Source: Rhizopus arrhizus
Lineage: Eukaryota > Mucoromycota > Mucoromycetes > Mucorales > Rhizopodaceae
Length of the DNA: 64,000 bases
Direction: 5' to 3'
Assembly (NCBI GenBank): GCA_024220505.1
Contig: JAKZZE010000015.1
Span: 620,001 to 684,000 of the forward strand
Position numbers and translations under genes: made by a program. Position 1 is the first letter of the stretch; each line of letters begins with the position of its first letter. Shown in pieces: positions 20,177-34,157 of the stretch. The notes under the pieces are model-generated. The model was not told the origin of the DNA, made no database searches, and saw only the letters and a program-made list of their open reading frames with translations.

Positions 20177-21880
20177 AATGAATAAAGAAAAAGAAAACAG
20201 TTTCTGCCAAGCAATTCTTAAATACAATTTCAGGAAGCACAGGACTGTAATACAAATTGAGGCTTGTGTGGTGACACTCAGCCATGATCTTTGTCGCATG
20301 ATACGATGGTCTAGTATTACTGTGTCGCTACATCCATTTTCTGCTTTTACCAAAATAACTCTAATTTTATCAAAACATATATATATTCGAGCATTGATGT
20401 TTATGAACTTGAAATCAACTTACAAATGTAAAATATATTTTGATGTATTTAATAAAACACGAGGCTGGTTTCTCCTAGTTTGGTAACCACGCCACTAGGT
20501 TCGTTAAATGAGTGGCTCACGTTGAACAATAACTTTTTAATAAATGCAATAAAACATACCAAGTAAGCAATGAATGCTAACTTCAATTTATAGTAACTGA
20601 CACCATGTCTCTTAACCAAAGATGATCCTTTGGATCCAAGCAATTATCTTTTGTTACTCAAGCGTTTCAGGACAAATGAATGTAAACCAATGTTTCTTCC
20701 TTGATTCTTAATACAATGGAGGTATAGAAAAGTATATGCATAATAAGATTAGAAATTTAATGAATCTAGCAGACATCAAAGATTGAAGGAATTTCCAAGT
20801 GTTTCTTGTATTACAATTGCTCCTAATACTGCAACTGAAAATTATGAACTTCATGTACTTATTACTGCTGGCTGAAAAAAAAAAAAAAAAAAAAGAGAGA
20901 TTATACTTTCAAATATTTTTCAAGATCCTCCTCCTCATCATCCCAATAACTTCATAATTAAACATACGTTTCTTTAGCGCAGTTTCATCGAGAACCAAAC
21001 CATTTCTGAATTTCCTGAATGAAACCAGCAGAGCTATCAATGCGGTAAGCCGGAGCTAGAAAAAAAGTGCAGGAGGGCTGTATGGTTTTTGATAGAGGTT
21101 GATCTATGAGAGAAGGAAAAAAAGATCGTGTCACAACCAAATATGAGACATCGTTGATCTTTGTAATGATAGCAACAATATAAGGAAACTATGAAAAGCT
21201 ACTGTAAGCCAAAACAATAAAAGATGAATTTATCACTCGAATTCATTAAAGAGATTTTAGAGTAGTTAGAACAATATGATAAACTAAAACTTGTTGTCTT
21301 CAACAGTCATCAATTCCGCTACGGTAATGTCATCAAGAAGTTGCCTAAAACTTCGAATATAGATAAATTCAATTTTGAAATTTGAACAAACATAAAACGA
21401 GCATCATATATTTTAATAAAATTGTATGTATTTCTTATGAATGCTTATAAAGAATGGTTACTGATAGGTCAATTGATCAAAAAATGACATAAATAATTTA
21501 GATAAATTTCAACCTTTATCTCGATGATTTTACTGCTGCTTTTTCTTTGGTTCTAGTCTGTATCCCTCACTTGATATCTGCCAAAATGTAGCGCTGAATT
21601 ACAAATCCAGCAAAAAGAAGAGTATGAGAAATTTAAATGCATTCGCTTTCAGAAAAGTGCAAATTAGCTATGATCCTGTAGTCTTGATCATCATCAGTTT
21701 ATCCATATACCACCTATTAGATGGTGCAAACGATATAGAAATACGCTTTTTTTTATGTATATAAAATGAAGAAAGAAATGTTTTTTTATTATATGTCATA
21801 CATCTATTCACATATATGGAAAATGGGTATTATTTTTTTTTTCCTGTTTTTTTTTTTTGTTTTCATTAACTTAATGCTAC
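20177..21880. other. Intergenic, no gene recognised
   Basis: 1.7 kb between the 5' end of the membrane protein gene and the 3' end of the chitin synthase gene. It holds an A18 run near 20877 and short AT-rich tracts; no reading frame looks coding. Confidence 0.6.
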
Positions 21881-24800
21881 TTATACATGGTTTTGTAATA
21901 CATTTTCAATACATGCATTAATGTAATCTTTTCTGCTTTGCATCGATACACCAAAGTAATTTTGTAATTCCTCACGCACTTGTTTCTTGGTCACCTTGGT
22001 CAAATCAGCGGTTTCAAGAATACGCTGTACCTGAATCATGATTTCTTCATTCTTGATTCCATCTCCCTGCTCAAATCCATCCATCAACAAAGAATGACTA
22101 CTAGGAGCCTTATTGAATTGAGACGAGGTCTGTAAAGGAATATATTGTCCAGGAGAGTTGAGTTGTTGAGCGGGGGCAAATGATGCCATTGAACGACTAG
22201 AAGGAAGCATCTGTGAGCTGCCGTTACCGTAAGGCATCATGGGCATAGAGTTGTTGGATGGGAAGACCATGCTGTTGTGATCAAATCCCATGCTTTGACG
22301 TTGTTGTTGACTCCTTGCAGCAGAATATACGCTCATATTATCAGGCATCATCATCATACCAGAAGGTGCACCATAGACAGATTCTGAACCAGTATGAGGA
22401 TAACCACGACTGCCGTGCGTGTAACCGCTACTGTGAGATATATTATCACTCCATTGATCTTCAGATAATAATTGCTGTTCATAGTCTGACCATTTCATGG
22501 TAGGAATTGATTTGGGATCAAAGGTACCCTCGTCAGCCACCACAGCTACCTTCTTTCCCTTTTCACCGACGACCACACGTGTGTTACCCCATGAGAAGTC
22601 ATCAAAGTGCCAGTAAGAATAGACAGGAATGTAGAATGAAAAGACGGGCATAGCAAGTATAGAGACAAGCATCCACATGATAAATTCCCATCTTCCCTTG
22701 ACAACAAAAAGTAAGGCCTGAAGACCGTAGGTACCTGCAATGGTTGCGATAGTAATAATAGGCACAGTGTCGCCATCCAAGGTAGCCAGGGTATAGATTA
22801 AATAACCCAAGTAACCCAACAGAGCTGGCATGGCCAAAGTACTGATCAAATCCAACATGACAATAAAACGCATTGAGAAACAGCAGAAACCACAAAGACG
22901 GGGCAAAAAGATCAGCTCACCCAAGTTATGAACTGTTGAGTTGATCCAACGACGACGTTGAGAGACCAAGACAGACCAAAGATCAGGGGCGTTTGTCTGA
23001 CATTTAGCATCTGGAGTAAACTTTGTCTTGAAGTCAGCAAAGTGCTTTAGCAAGAGGGTGGTCAGATAACGATCTTCGCCGAGATGAAGCAAGTTTTTCT
23101 TGTGCAAGGTATCAACGATATTGACAGAATAGTCCGCAATGACTTCATTACTGATAAAGAGCGCACGTTTACCGTCTACAGTGCGAACACGATACATGGT
23201 AAAACAACCGGGAAGACAACTGACGGTAGAAAAGAGTGATTCAAAGGACTTGATGAGATGGTGAGAGATAAAGTATTCATAGACTTGAATCATCGTAACC
23301 CAGGTATCCTTCTCATTTGATAAGTTTGTTTCACCGCAGATGCCAATGATTTTTGAGTCATGTACAGCACTGGCTACCAAAAAGTTTAGACCATCTGGCA
23401 TGACTTCTGTATCGGCATCCACCATGAGTACAAATTCGTAAAATTGAGGGCTTACACCAATCACGTTCTTCATTTGGTGGTATACTTCAAGCTGCATGGG
23501 ATTCATGGGCGCATCATAATGAACACGGTTGAGGAATTGCATGAGTACCAATTGGGAATCACGCTTACCACGATTACCTGGCTTTTGACGTTCACGAGGG
23601 TTACCGCACTTGGCAACAACGATATAGGGCACAACATGTCCAGCAACTTCATACAATCCAGAATAGATCTTTGCCATATTGTGTTGTTTGGCGCCTTCAC
23701 CAACAGATACAAAGGAGAGTGGCTCAGGATCCACTTGCGGATCAACACCAAGAATATCGAGTACAATACGTGGTGTGGGTTTATCATTGCCACTACCTAT
23801 AATCATACCATCACAAATAACAAAGAGCAACTTGCGCTTGTCATCGTAATCAAGTCGAGCAATAGAGTCAATTGTTTTTCGAAGCGAACCTTCGTCTTCT
23901 GTATAACAAGTTACTTGGCAGATCACAAACTTATCATGTTCTTCTGGTGCACGTCTGCCTCCGAATCGAAGAGCGGCTATAAATTTGAAAACAATAACAG
24001 CAGCCAAGAGAATGGTGACGACTAATAAGAGATACGTTGAGAATTGACACTTGGTTGAATTTCTTTCGTCTAGAAAACCAACAAAATACAAGTTTCTCAA
24101 ACAGACAAGTTCCCGTTCTAGGGTAGCAGCGTCCAGGTTGAGGTTTCTAATGGCACTGCTGATATCGTTACCTGACTGCTGCTGGAATAGCTCAACCACT
24201 TGCGGGTTTAAAAAGTTGGTGTCAATGCCTGAAGGGGCCGCTGCATTACCTGGTCCTTTAGCATATCGGCCGCCCATTGTATATGTTGTGAGATCATAAA
24301 CCCTTTTGTCAATCACGGCCCAGATACGCAAAGCTTTGATGCCATTAATGGTCGTTGTCGATTTAGCCTGATCAGAAATTGACTTCCAATCATAACCCAT
24401 GTTACCGACTTTATAGTTTTTACGAAGAAGCGTCATTTGATCATAGTACCAGTTGGGATTATAGGCATCTGAAGTATATCTAAAATCGTGATATTGAGCA
24501 TTCGAATCTGTCAAATTGACTGTATAATCCAAGGAGACATAAGGTGATACACCCTCACAAAGGGCAGATACTTGTACAGGAAAGAGATCAGTCGCGTCTG
24601 TTCCAGCATACGCCATTACAGATGAAGTAGGCACAAGCGTTTGAGGGTAATGATGAGGAGCAAAATTCGTCAAGTGAAAGACTTCACCACGTATAGCCAC
24701 ATAAGCGCCCTTTGTATTATCCTTGCCATGATTTGCTAATTCAGATGTAGAATAAACATTTTCCTTGGGACATATAGCCTCACTAAAGAAGACCAAGAAC

Positions 24801-27615
24801 CAAATGATAAAGGCACAGAGCAAAAAGATGAGCATACATAATGTGACTTTTTCACGCCAAGCAACACGTACATCCTTACGTTTCATACGACCACACCAGA
24901 TTAAGAACTTGGAAGGAATCCACCAGGTACAGAACGTGACAAAATATAACCATCTTTTACGGGCCGGTGTCATCCTTGCCTCGTCCTCCTCTGTTTCATC
25001 CAAGTTTTCTACCACAGGTTCTTGCTGAGGAACAAGTGCCAGACCACCTTGTTGACTAAAGTAAGATTCTGATCCATAAAGTGAGCCGTCGTTTTCCATG
25101 TAGTGGCCAGATTCATCTTCTGAGTAAAAGGAACCTGTGTCGTTATCATAGTGATTCTGAGGGGGTAAAGGAAGACCTGCTGCTGCCGCTGCTGCTGCCG
25201 CACCCGAAAAAGGATGGGACACACTTGTCTCATCTTCTCTATTATGATCCCTTGCTTGACGTTGTTCGATTTTTTCATACGAGCGTAATTGATCTTCTAA
25301 TTCACGCCATGCAACTGCACTTAAAAATACCTATGAAATAAATATTGAGCATGTTGTACAACAAAAATGAAGAAAATTACCTTATTTTGAGTGATGGACA
25401 TGTCTGGAGTTGTCCAATTCATGATACCAGCTGCCATTTCACACTGTGAACGCAAAAGGCGAGTTGTATCTAATTCTTGAAATAAATGACCATAGCGATC
25501 TAAAAAGTCTTGATGATTGTATGATTCGACATAGGAAACAGCGGGCAATTGCAGTAAAGAAGGTATTCTAAACGAATCTATCTGAGACTGAACGAGCTTT
25601 GTATCAACACTACCGGTCTCTTTGTATTTAGGCAATATACAATAAACAACCCACAATTTGGCTTCCTCAAAGGAGGCTATCAGTTCATCTAAAGCGGACT
25701 GTATTTGTGATAATACAGTTGAAGTTGCGCTAGTGCTATTATCTGTTGTGTTACCGCCTTTTTCATTACTACCTCCCTTTCTACGAGTTGAACGACGTTG
25801 AGAGGGACCTCTCATCGGCTTAGCGGACTGTTGAGCAGAGATGATGGCCGTATTGTGTTTAGGATGGTTTTGTGTTTTGACATTAGCAAAAAGCTCGACA
25901 ATGAATGAATTCCAAGAGGGTTGTACATCCATGCCACCTTTAAAGAGGGATAAAAAGTCGACAGAGATCTGACTATTATTTTGTGCAATAAATCCTTGGG
26001 TTGAATATTCCACTGGCGTGTTTCCGTAGTGCTGAATGACAAAATGACGAGCACTTGTATCTGAATTTTTAACAGAGAAAGCTGAATGGGTTGTGTTGTA
26101 TTTGATGATGGAGTCCATGATGTTGTTGTCTGTGTAGGCACGCTTGCTGACGTCTGTCATTGTGTTTATTTCGTGGCAGATACCCTTGGGTCTTGTCAAT
26201 AAATCCAAGGCGGAAGATTGAGGGTTGACGTCGGGAACATGAACACCTTCGGCTCTATATTGGTCTGCCTCAAGCCGAAACATCGTATGATCAATATATT
26301 CTTGAATACGTTCATTGGCTAAATTGATAGCGAGTTGTTCAAAACCTGCCACTGAATAATATGATTGAAGGCCAGGGAAATCGAGTACACCAATAAAACT
26401 AGTGAAATCTTCTATGCATGTTTTGCTATTGATCTTTTCAACAATCCAAGAAAACAAGAGAGAGTAAAGGACTTGACAGAGTTCATCACGTTGTTGAGCA
26501 GCTTGTTCGGCGTTCAAGATTAAAGTAGTAACATCTTTACGAATCATAGTTGTTTTAAAAGTCAAGACATTTTCAAGTGCATGAGGGTCGAGACCCAAAA
26601 AATCAGCAACGAGGTCAAGGAGTTCAGTATTCTTAACAAAAGCAGCCTCTTGTGTACCGGTACCTGCGGGGTCTACAAATGAAAGGTTGCCAAGATGAAG
26701 AATGGTGGCAACGAGTTGAATTATTCTTCCGATCTGTTCTTTTCTAAAACCACACGTTTTCATTGCAAGCTTTAATTCTTCAAAGCGCTGTGCATCTACT
26801 GATGATATCGATCGTTTACTGAATTTTTGTAAGTAAGGGTAACTTGAGACATCTATGAGCTGAAGTGTTGCTTTTTCCTCTGGGGAAACACCAGCCAATA
26901 AATAATAAAAGATATTGAAATTTCCATCTAAAGAGGCCGGTACACAGTCACCAGTTACACGGGAAGACTCTAAGGAGTAATGAAGTGTTTTTGAACCAAC
27001 CATTCGACCTCTTTCGTTAAATTGAATCTCGGAATAGTAGCCAAAACGAGAAGAAGATGAACTTGTGCCTGTTTGACAGTGTCCAAAAGCTTCCAAGAGT
27101 CTTTGAGACTCCAAGATTTGTGTTTGTACTTTGGATTCTTTTTTATGACTGCTCAGTCGTACAAGATGGCGGATAGTTAATTTACGGATGTCGGACTTGC
27201 CACTACCGCTGTCCCCTCTGAGTGAACGAAATGTAAATTACTTTATTTTTTTTTCTATACAGTTTCCATACCTTAAAACCACTGTTTGATCACTCCCAGT
27301 TCTTCGCATATGAAAATATACTCGGTTGATAAGGTCAAACAAATGAGGACCTGATGATTGTTGATGATTTGTAGCATCTTTATAAGCCGCTACATATTCT
27401 AGACTTGTTTGGTCATCATTTATTGATAGTTGTTTCAAGGGATTTAGGGCAACAATATGACGAGAACCAATATTGGTGTATATTTTGTATTCATTATATC
27501 GAGAACGTAAACAAGTTGTGATGTTATCAGTTGTTGTATTTGATAGAGTTGTTAAGTCTGTTCTATTTAAATGATCATTTTCTTCTTTTATATTCGACTT
27601 TCTCGACTTCTTCAT
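21881..27615 (-). CDS. Class V chitin synthase with myosin motor domain
   Basis: Three exons (27615-27272, 27217-25381, 25330-21881) give 1876 aa, the usual size of myosin-chitin synthase fusions. The N-terminal motor (about 30-750) has P-loop GDSGSGKS at 116-123, SSSSRFGYYSEIQF as switch I, and VLDFPGLQ as a divergent switch II. A cytochrome b5-like segment follows the first membrane spans. The family-2 glycosyltransferase core has MVDADTEV near 1364, GEDRYLT and QRRRWINST near 1520, the catalytic QxxRW signature. Further membrane spans follow, and the C-terminus carries a DEK_C-like domain (QVREELQNYF). It makes cell-wall chitin at hyphal tips. Introns at 27271-27218 and 25380-25331 are GT-AG. 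Confidence 0.95.
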
Positions 27616-27922
27616 TTTTTTTTTATGGAAAAGTAGAAAAAAAAAAGAGTTTTAAACAATGATAAAAGTTGATTTTATTTTTTTGACCTGTACGAGTTAC
27701 ACAGGAAAAATGAATAAAAATAAACTTTTTTTTTAAAAAAGGTAATAGCAGTAATAAATAAAATATAAATAAATTAAAAAAAAAAAAAAGAAAAATTAAA
27801 AAGAAGTTAATTAAAATATAATAACCATAGTCTCTTTCTTCTCTTTCCTTTTTGTTACTGTAAATTTCTCTTTCTCTCTTTTGAAAGAATGAAAATGAAA
27901 TAAAATAATATAAAAATAATTT
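27616..27922. other. Intergenic, AT-rich promoter region
   Basis: About 300 bases upstream of the chitin synthase start with many T and A runs (for example about A13 near 27777). Nothing coding seen. Confidence 0.6.
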
Positions 27923-29970
27923 TTATACCCCGACACCACTTTCTTCAACGAGTGTATACTTTGAAGTGGATCGAGGACAGTGATGGCTGTGTTTCTTGGC
28001 GTATTTTTTATGGCATACATGTTCCTTGTGGCAATGGTCTTTTGGTTGATTATGATGATGATGGTGGCGATTATGGTTGCGATGACAATCATTTAAATAA
28101 TAAAGATACACAGGTGGTGTATTTGCTGTTGCCATCATTTCTTTAGCAACCGGTTCCTCAACTTTCTTTATTCGCTTTGGTACTTCTATGCTATCCCAAT
28201 GAACATCACACTCTTCTGTTTCTTTTGATAGGATTGAAAGGTCAGGTAAAGAATACACGGATCTTCCCAACTGCATATTTTCTAATTCTCTTTTCAATTT
28301 AATCGGTAGTTTGATTCGCTTTTTTGATTCACTCTCTTCTTTGTTTTCTTCTTCCTTCAAAACTAATATACTCGCTGACGATCTTATGGATTTGATACTT
28401 GCTTCTGTGTTTACACTTGGTGGCTGATTATTATCTTTATTCTTTTCATTTTCTTCTTGTTGTGGCTTTTGAGGCTGTTGTTGTTTCATCATTTCAAAAG
28501 CAAGGGGCACTGGTGAAACCATGTGTGATATTGCTGTCGCTTTATTAGTATGGTCTTCATCACTATTGTTGTTGTTACAGCATTGGTTATTGCTGTTGTG
28601 ATGATGGTAATCATGTTGCTTACATTTGTGAATATTACTACCACTGCCTCTGTCGTATAACGAATGGTATGTTGACTTGGGCTTAGCGGTGGTAGATGCT
28701 GTTGCCGCTACCTTGATTGCTTCTAACGAAGATTGTTGTTGTAGTTTTTGTATTTGTTGCTGCTGAAGCAGAAGTTGTTGCTGTTGCTGTTGCTGCTGGT
28801 ACTGTTGCTGTTGAATGAAAAGTTGTTGCTGATGCTGTAACTGCTGTAACTGTTGTTGTTGTTGAGCGATGATCTGTTGTTGCTGTTTTTGTACCTCGTG
28901 CTGTATTTGTAACTCTTGATGTCTTTTCATCTCTTGCAATTCCAATTTGAGCTTCATCTCTTCCTCGTGTCTCTTCAATTCTTGTTGAACCTGTATAGAA
29001 GGAGTAGGTGGGGAAATAGGATAGGCAGAGGCCGAACGATTAATTTGAAATTTCTTGCTGTCGGCTGCTTCTTCCTTTTCTTCAGTTGTTACGGATAAGG
29101 TTTGCACAGGTAATTGAGAAAACGAATTACGATTGAAGGTGGGGGTGGATGCCAGGGGTGGATGTCTTGATAACGTACTCATACTAGATTGTGTCTATTG
29201 CACATCATGTGAATTTACATATAAACATCTTAAGAAGGATTTACCTGAATAGGCACTAAATTGGTTATAGCAGAAGCTGATCGGACCAGTTGGCCTTGTT
29301 GTCTTTTTCGTGGAGCGTTATGAGCAGTTGTAAACGAGTGAGATTGAATGACTGTTCTCTGTTTCTCGGGGATCGTGGCAGACGTAGAAGCCAATGAACT
29401 TGGAATCTCCTGTCCTATGGATGACACAGACTTTCGAACCTCTTGACGATGTCTTTCCCTCATACGATTCATCAAATATCTGTTCACTAATGGAACTGAA
29501 TATCTTTGCTTGGGTACCTGCTCTTCATCCGACTCACTTTCATCATCGCTATGTAACAATTGTCGATTGGTAGAAGAAATAAGAGGTTTAGGAGATACGA
29601 TCCTTGGTTCTGTTGTTGTTGGTGGAGATATGGGTGGAGATATGGGTATATCGTATGGTACCAAAGGAGTAGGAGAAGTAGCAGCAAGAGTAGGAACAGT
29701 TGTAGGCTGGTCGAAATTGAGGAGTGGTGTGAATTGTTTTCTTTTGATTGGAGAACGATTGGCATCAAGATTCTGCTTGGAAAAGGAAGAATTGTCTAAC
29801 TCTTTCATGATATCATCCATTAAGCTTGTCTCCGATGGTTTCGGAATAGCAGGGGAAGAGTGATCTAATTGATGAAGGAGAAAGGGAGTATGGCTTGATT
29901 CAATAGGATGTGGCGGAGAAGGTTTTGGCCCTTGCTTTCGAGAAGATTTCTTGAAGCCAAGCAAGCCCAT
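27923..29970 (-). CDS. Gln-rich low-complexity protein, unknown function
   Basis: Exons 29970-29245 and 29194-27923 join in phase across a 50-nt intron and give 665 aa. The N-terminal exon is Ser/Pro-rich, starts MGLLGFKKSSRK and contains an acidic DDESESDEEQ patch. The middle (about residues 300-420) is a long Gln-rich helix or coiled coil with Gln runs up to eight. The C-terminal third has Asn/His-rich tracts, a basic patch KRIKLPIKLKREL and a His-rich end (HHCPRS). No folded domain is recognised. Gln-rich coiled coils of this type often occur in transcription or RNA-binding scaffolds, but that is only inference. Codon use and the clean splice support a real gene. Confidence 0.65.
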
Positions 29971-30397
29971 ATTTAACAGAAAAAAGAAAAAAGAAAAAAA
30001 AAATAAAGAGAGAGAGAGAGAAATGATGAAGAAGGAGAGATATATAAGTTAATTTATGCACCAAGTGCTATATTTAGAGTGAATACTCATTTTATTATTC
30101 CATCCCTTACCCTTTGCCCCTAAATTTTTGTATATCTACAATCCATAAAGACATCTATGCTATGCATTTATATTATTTTGTTATGAGTTATTCTTGCACT
30201 TTGCTACATTGGAAGTCTTCATTCTCCTAAATGTTTTAAATATTTTTTTTGAGAACAATGACAATATTTTTATTAAAAGCAACTGCAATCCAAGGGTCCA
30301 TTTTTTAAGTTAAATTGCATCCAAAAGTACATAATCACACGAGAAAAATTAAATTTATCCTAAAAAAAAACATTGTTTATTTCAATAAACGTGACAA

Positions 30398-31713
30398 TTA
30401 TTCTGAATCTTCATCTGAATCTTCTTCTTCAGCTGTTTCAAGCCATTCCAAGAAAGGTTTGGCAGCCTTCTTTATATCCTTTGAGATATCACGATCAACA
30501 TAACGCTTTGATGGCTTTTCTCCCCACTTCAAAAAGACTTCATCTTCAATGATATCCAAATCATATAACTTCATCAAGATAGTGGGTGTCTTCTTCAACA
30601 GAGCATCCTTGTGAGTCAACCCAATGATACGTTCAATACCACCAAGAGTAGCCTTTTGATGCTTTTCATCAGTCACGAATTTACGAAGCAATTTAGCACG
30701 CTTGGGAATTTGGACAATAACATTTTCATCAAAGATACATTGAACAAGCACAAGACATGCTTTGTATTTACCAAAAACGCCTAATTCTTCAGCTTTTTTA
30801 ATAATGGCTTCATCAGTATGATCTTTGGCGCTTTCTAACCAATCACCAAAAGCATTATACTTGTTATCCACTTCATCATCATCGTCATCTCCTCCTGTAA
30901 AGGCACCGGAGCCTTTGACACTAAGTTCTTTCATACGTTGAGCGACAGCTGCTTCACTTGTGTCCTCGGACCAATCTTCAAGAGCTAACTTGCTTTCCAT
31001 ATTTAATCCAGCGGCTTGCTTTTGAATACGTTGAGAGATAATATCATCATCAGACCCATTACCAGCATCAGCAGCCTCATCCCCATCAAGGGCTTCAGTA
31101 GCATCTTCACCTGTGTTGTTGGCTTGAGCAGTCGCAGCCTTACGCTGCTTACGAACATTCTTGGAAGCAACAGCAGGTGGGTTCTTGACAATGTAAGCAG
31201 ATAATTTGTGACGCATGTCAGCATTATTTCTAGCACCACAGGCCTTACAGTCCATGAGGATTTCATCGTTTTTGATAATAATATCGGTTTCAGGATTTTT
31301 ACAAGATTGACACAAGACAAACTTGTTGATAAAACCATCAAGAGTAGATTGAAGTTTGTTTGCATCATGATCGCCATTTACAATGTATCGTTCATTTTTG
31401 TCGTCACATTTAACTTGGGCGCCTAACTCACAACCAAAAAATTTGGTAGGATCTATTAAATTGTTAATTTCGGAAATTTCAAATAATTTGTATACAACTT
31501 ACAAGATGGGGGGCGAGACAATGCACGAGCAATTTCAGCCATGTTGACGACAACAGTTTTAATGCCATTACCTTTACCTTCAACCTAACAAAAGAACATT
31601 AATTTCATCGAAAAACAAATATTTTATGATTTCTGTACCTTTGCTTGAAGACGAGGCATTTTGTAACGGTAAAAGGAATCTTGAACATCACGTCTTACGT
31701 TAATTGTAGCCAT
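30398..31713 (-). CDS. TIF5: Translation initiation factor eIF5
   Basis: Exons 31713-31639, 31584-31503 and 31452-30398 give 403 aa, matching yeast Tif5 (405 aa). The N-terminal GAP domain starts [20 protein letters not shown] and contains the Arg (residue 16) that corresponds to the GTPase-activating arginine. A zinc ribbon CQSC ... CKAC follows near residues 99-125. The middle is Ala/Asp-rich and acidic. The C-terminal W2 (HEAT-like) domain includes [16 protein letters not shown] and ends in an acidic tail [10 protein letters not shown]. eIF5 stimulates GTP hydrolysis by eIF2 in the scanning complex and binds eIF3 and eIF2 beta through W2. Confidence 0.93.
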
Positions 31714-33801
31714 TTTGAATAATTGAAAACTTGTTGATTAGAGAAAAAGATAAAATAAAAACTTAATTCTGCTTGATTCATATTAGTTTCATATTTACTC
31801 ACAAAATACTTTTTTTTTCCTTACTTTAAAACGTTGTAATTGATACTGCTCTATACTTTCTTCGTATGTTGGATTCCAGTTTGATAATGCACAATTCATG
31901 TACAAGCTTGAGTTAAAATAAAACTTTTTTTCTTTTTAAAAGATGCTATAGACTTCTTTTTTGTATGACTTTCTTTTCTTGTTTCAAAAAAAGGAAGACA
32001 AAGTTTCGATGTTCAAAAAAAAAAATTTTTCCAAAGAAAAAGAAAAAAAATACAATAAAGTGACTGAAACCTTAGCCTCATAGTTTAGCCAATCAGAATT
32101 AAGAATATGTTAATTTTATTTTGTATAATAAAGGTTGCACGGTATAAGCCATTTTTTTAAATGGATTTGATTTATGTTATTCCATCCTGTTACAGCAGAG
32201 AGTCATAAAGAAGCAAAGTGAATACAAAATCACTCTAATAAATAAAGATTCCTCTTATGATTCATTACATTAAGTCTATTTATTTATACTAATATTACCT
32301 TATCAAATAAATAGAACGTTTGTGTGAAATGATGTTTGGATGCGCTGCATTTATGTAGAATGCATAAATCCTTTAATAACTTGAAATATGTTAGAAACAA
32401 AAATGTCTAAAGGTAATTTATGCATCTCCTTTATACAAATACCATACACACACAATCAAATTTGAGTTCAGGAACGGAATAACTATAGGCTCTCGCACAG
32501 TATCACGTATTAGCCAATCAGAGTTAACGCACTGTCAAGAATAAACACACAATCCTCCATAATCGTAAACATCCTTTAACTTATTCTTTACTTCCTTTAT
32601 CATTTCGCTACTAGTACAGTCAGATTTATACAAGGAACTTGAAGTACTTTAAAGCAAGTAAAGTTGCACATTAAAAAAGAAAAACCACCATCTTTTTAGC
32701 ACTGTAACAATAAACCTAATTTGAAACTTCCCATAACGGAAACATGTCAAATATTTAACTTTGATGGCCTGTTTTGCTTTAAATTGTGACATATAAGCAA
32801 TTGTGAGTCGTAGTATTATTCTATTCAGCTGACTGGAGGTTCTTAAAATGCAGTTTAAATAAGAATTCAAATATTTTAAATGATAAGCTCTTATGATGCT
32901 CGTCGAAGCCATTAGGGGGTGATTGATAAGTTATAGCTTCAAACTTCTCTAAAACCAATATATTAACCATCATCTTTTTTATTGTTTACATTTCTTATAA
33001 AGCTTGAATAAGTATCAAAGGATTTATGTATGCATTCCTTAGTATGATTTGTTTATCAACTCCTAGTTCTATTTTATATCTTTCTAAAATACGTCAAACA
33101 GTAGAATCAGTCCTTTTGTAATTATCTTTAATCCTGTTGCAGATCTTTTCTTTGGCTTAGAAACTGTACAACAAGTAAACGGTTTATCTCTTGTTTCTTC
33201 AAGTAATGTATGGTAAGTTTAAAGCTTCAAATAAAAAAGTACATTTTTTAAAAAAAAATTAGTATTCAAATGTCTTTAAAAAAAGGCTAAAAATGAATGT
33301 ATACTGATACATTAGTTGCATAGAGCATTTATATAAAAAGTAATTAAGATATAAATGATTGATGCACCTCTTTGTCTTTTGTTTTCATCATTTTCAATCC
33401 ATATAGGGTTGCTTATAATGCCGTCAGTATTCTTCGTTGTACTATATTTCTACTTTTTTTATGAGCCCCTTTGTTTTAAGTGACATTCACTTCAATAGGG
33501 TTATTATTTGAAGAATATATCTTGTTTTTTTTTTTTTTTGTTTAGAATTTATATGTAAGCATCCATGTTACTCATACTTTTATTTCTCTGTTTTGTTTAA
33601 ATCTTTTTATGAAGACACTATCAAATGATTAGAAAATGCCCTAATTTATATTTTTTCCGAGATTATTGGTATAATTTTGAGAAGGGTAATAGCAATAACA
33701 AGTACATATAATAAAATAAAAGAAACAAAAAAGTAAGCGTAAAATAGATAATATATCCATAACATGAAACTTATCAATATCTCGAAACCTACATTCAATG
33801 A
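31714..33801. other. Long intergenic region with repeated CCAAT motif
   Basis: 2.1 kb without a recognisable gene. A motif AGCCAATCAGA[AG]TTAA occurs at 32089 and again at 32513, the first about 380 bases upstream of the eIF5 start. Both fit the CCAAT box bound by HAP/NF-Y. The rest is AT-rich with many short homopolymers. Confidence 0.5.
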
Positions 33802-34157
33802 TCAAGGGTGCAACAATTGAATGTAAATAGACAAACGATCAAGTAATTCAAGCTCAAGCTTACCAAAGTGCATCTGAGGTAACATAGCGATAACTGTGTT
33901 GGATGGGTACAGAGCTCTAGGTAAAGCTCGTCGTTCTTCATGTGCTTCAGATCTTCGTCTTCTTCCTCTAGTTGTATCTCTTCTCTCAGCCCCAACACGC
34001 TGAAACCTCTCTGGTATTTCATCATTTAAACGAAGATTACGAATAATATGAATCATATTTATGCATGCTGCCAAATCCCGATTCCATAAGCGTTCGCAAT
34101 GCTTTTCAATACCTAAACTATTTTGCATGGCCACTTTGCAATTTTGATTTGTACATC
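33802..34157 (-). pseudogene. TnpB/Fanzor-like nuclease C-terminal relic
   Basis: On the minus strand from about 34157 the frame reads RCTNQNCK, a spacer, then CERLWNRDLAACINMIHIIR and EIPERFQR. The N-R-D-x-x-A-x-x-N pattern (Asp codon at 34077-34075) is the RuvC-III signature of TnpB and its eukaryotic relatives, the Fanzors. The preceding C-x4-C would be part of the zinc ribbon. Fanzors are RNA-guided nucleases known from several Mucoromycota. The upstream RuvC-I and RuvC-II parts are missing: the frame beyond 34160 is antisense to a DDE transposase fragment. The Arg-rich tail runs to a stop at 33802. No guide RNA region could be assigned. Confidence 0.55.

Noticed and set aside
22258..25341. 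Several ORFs of 80-190 codons inside the chitin synthase gene
   Set aside because: All are shadow frames of the 1113-codon reading frame; none shows domain motifs.
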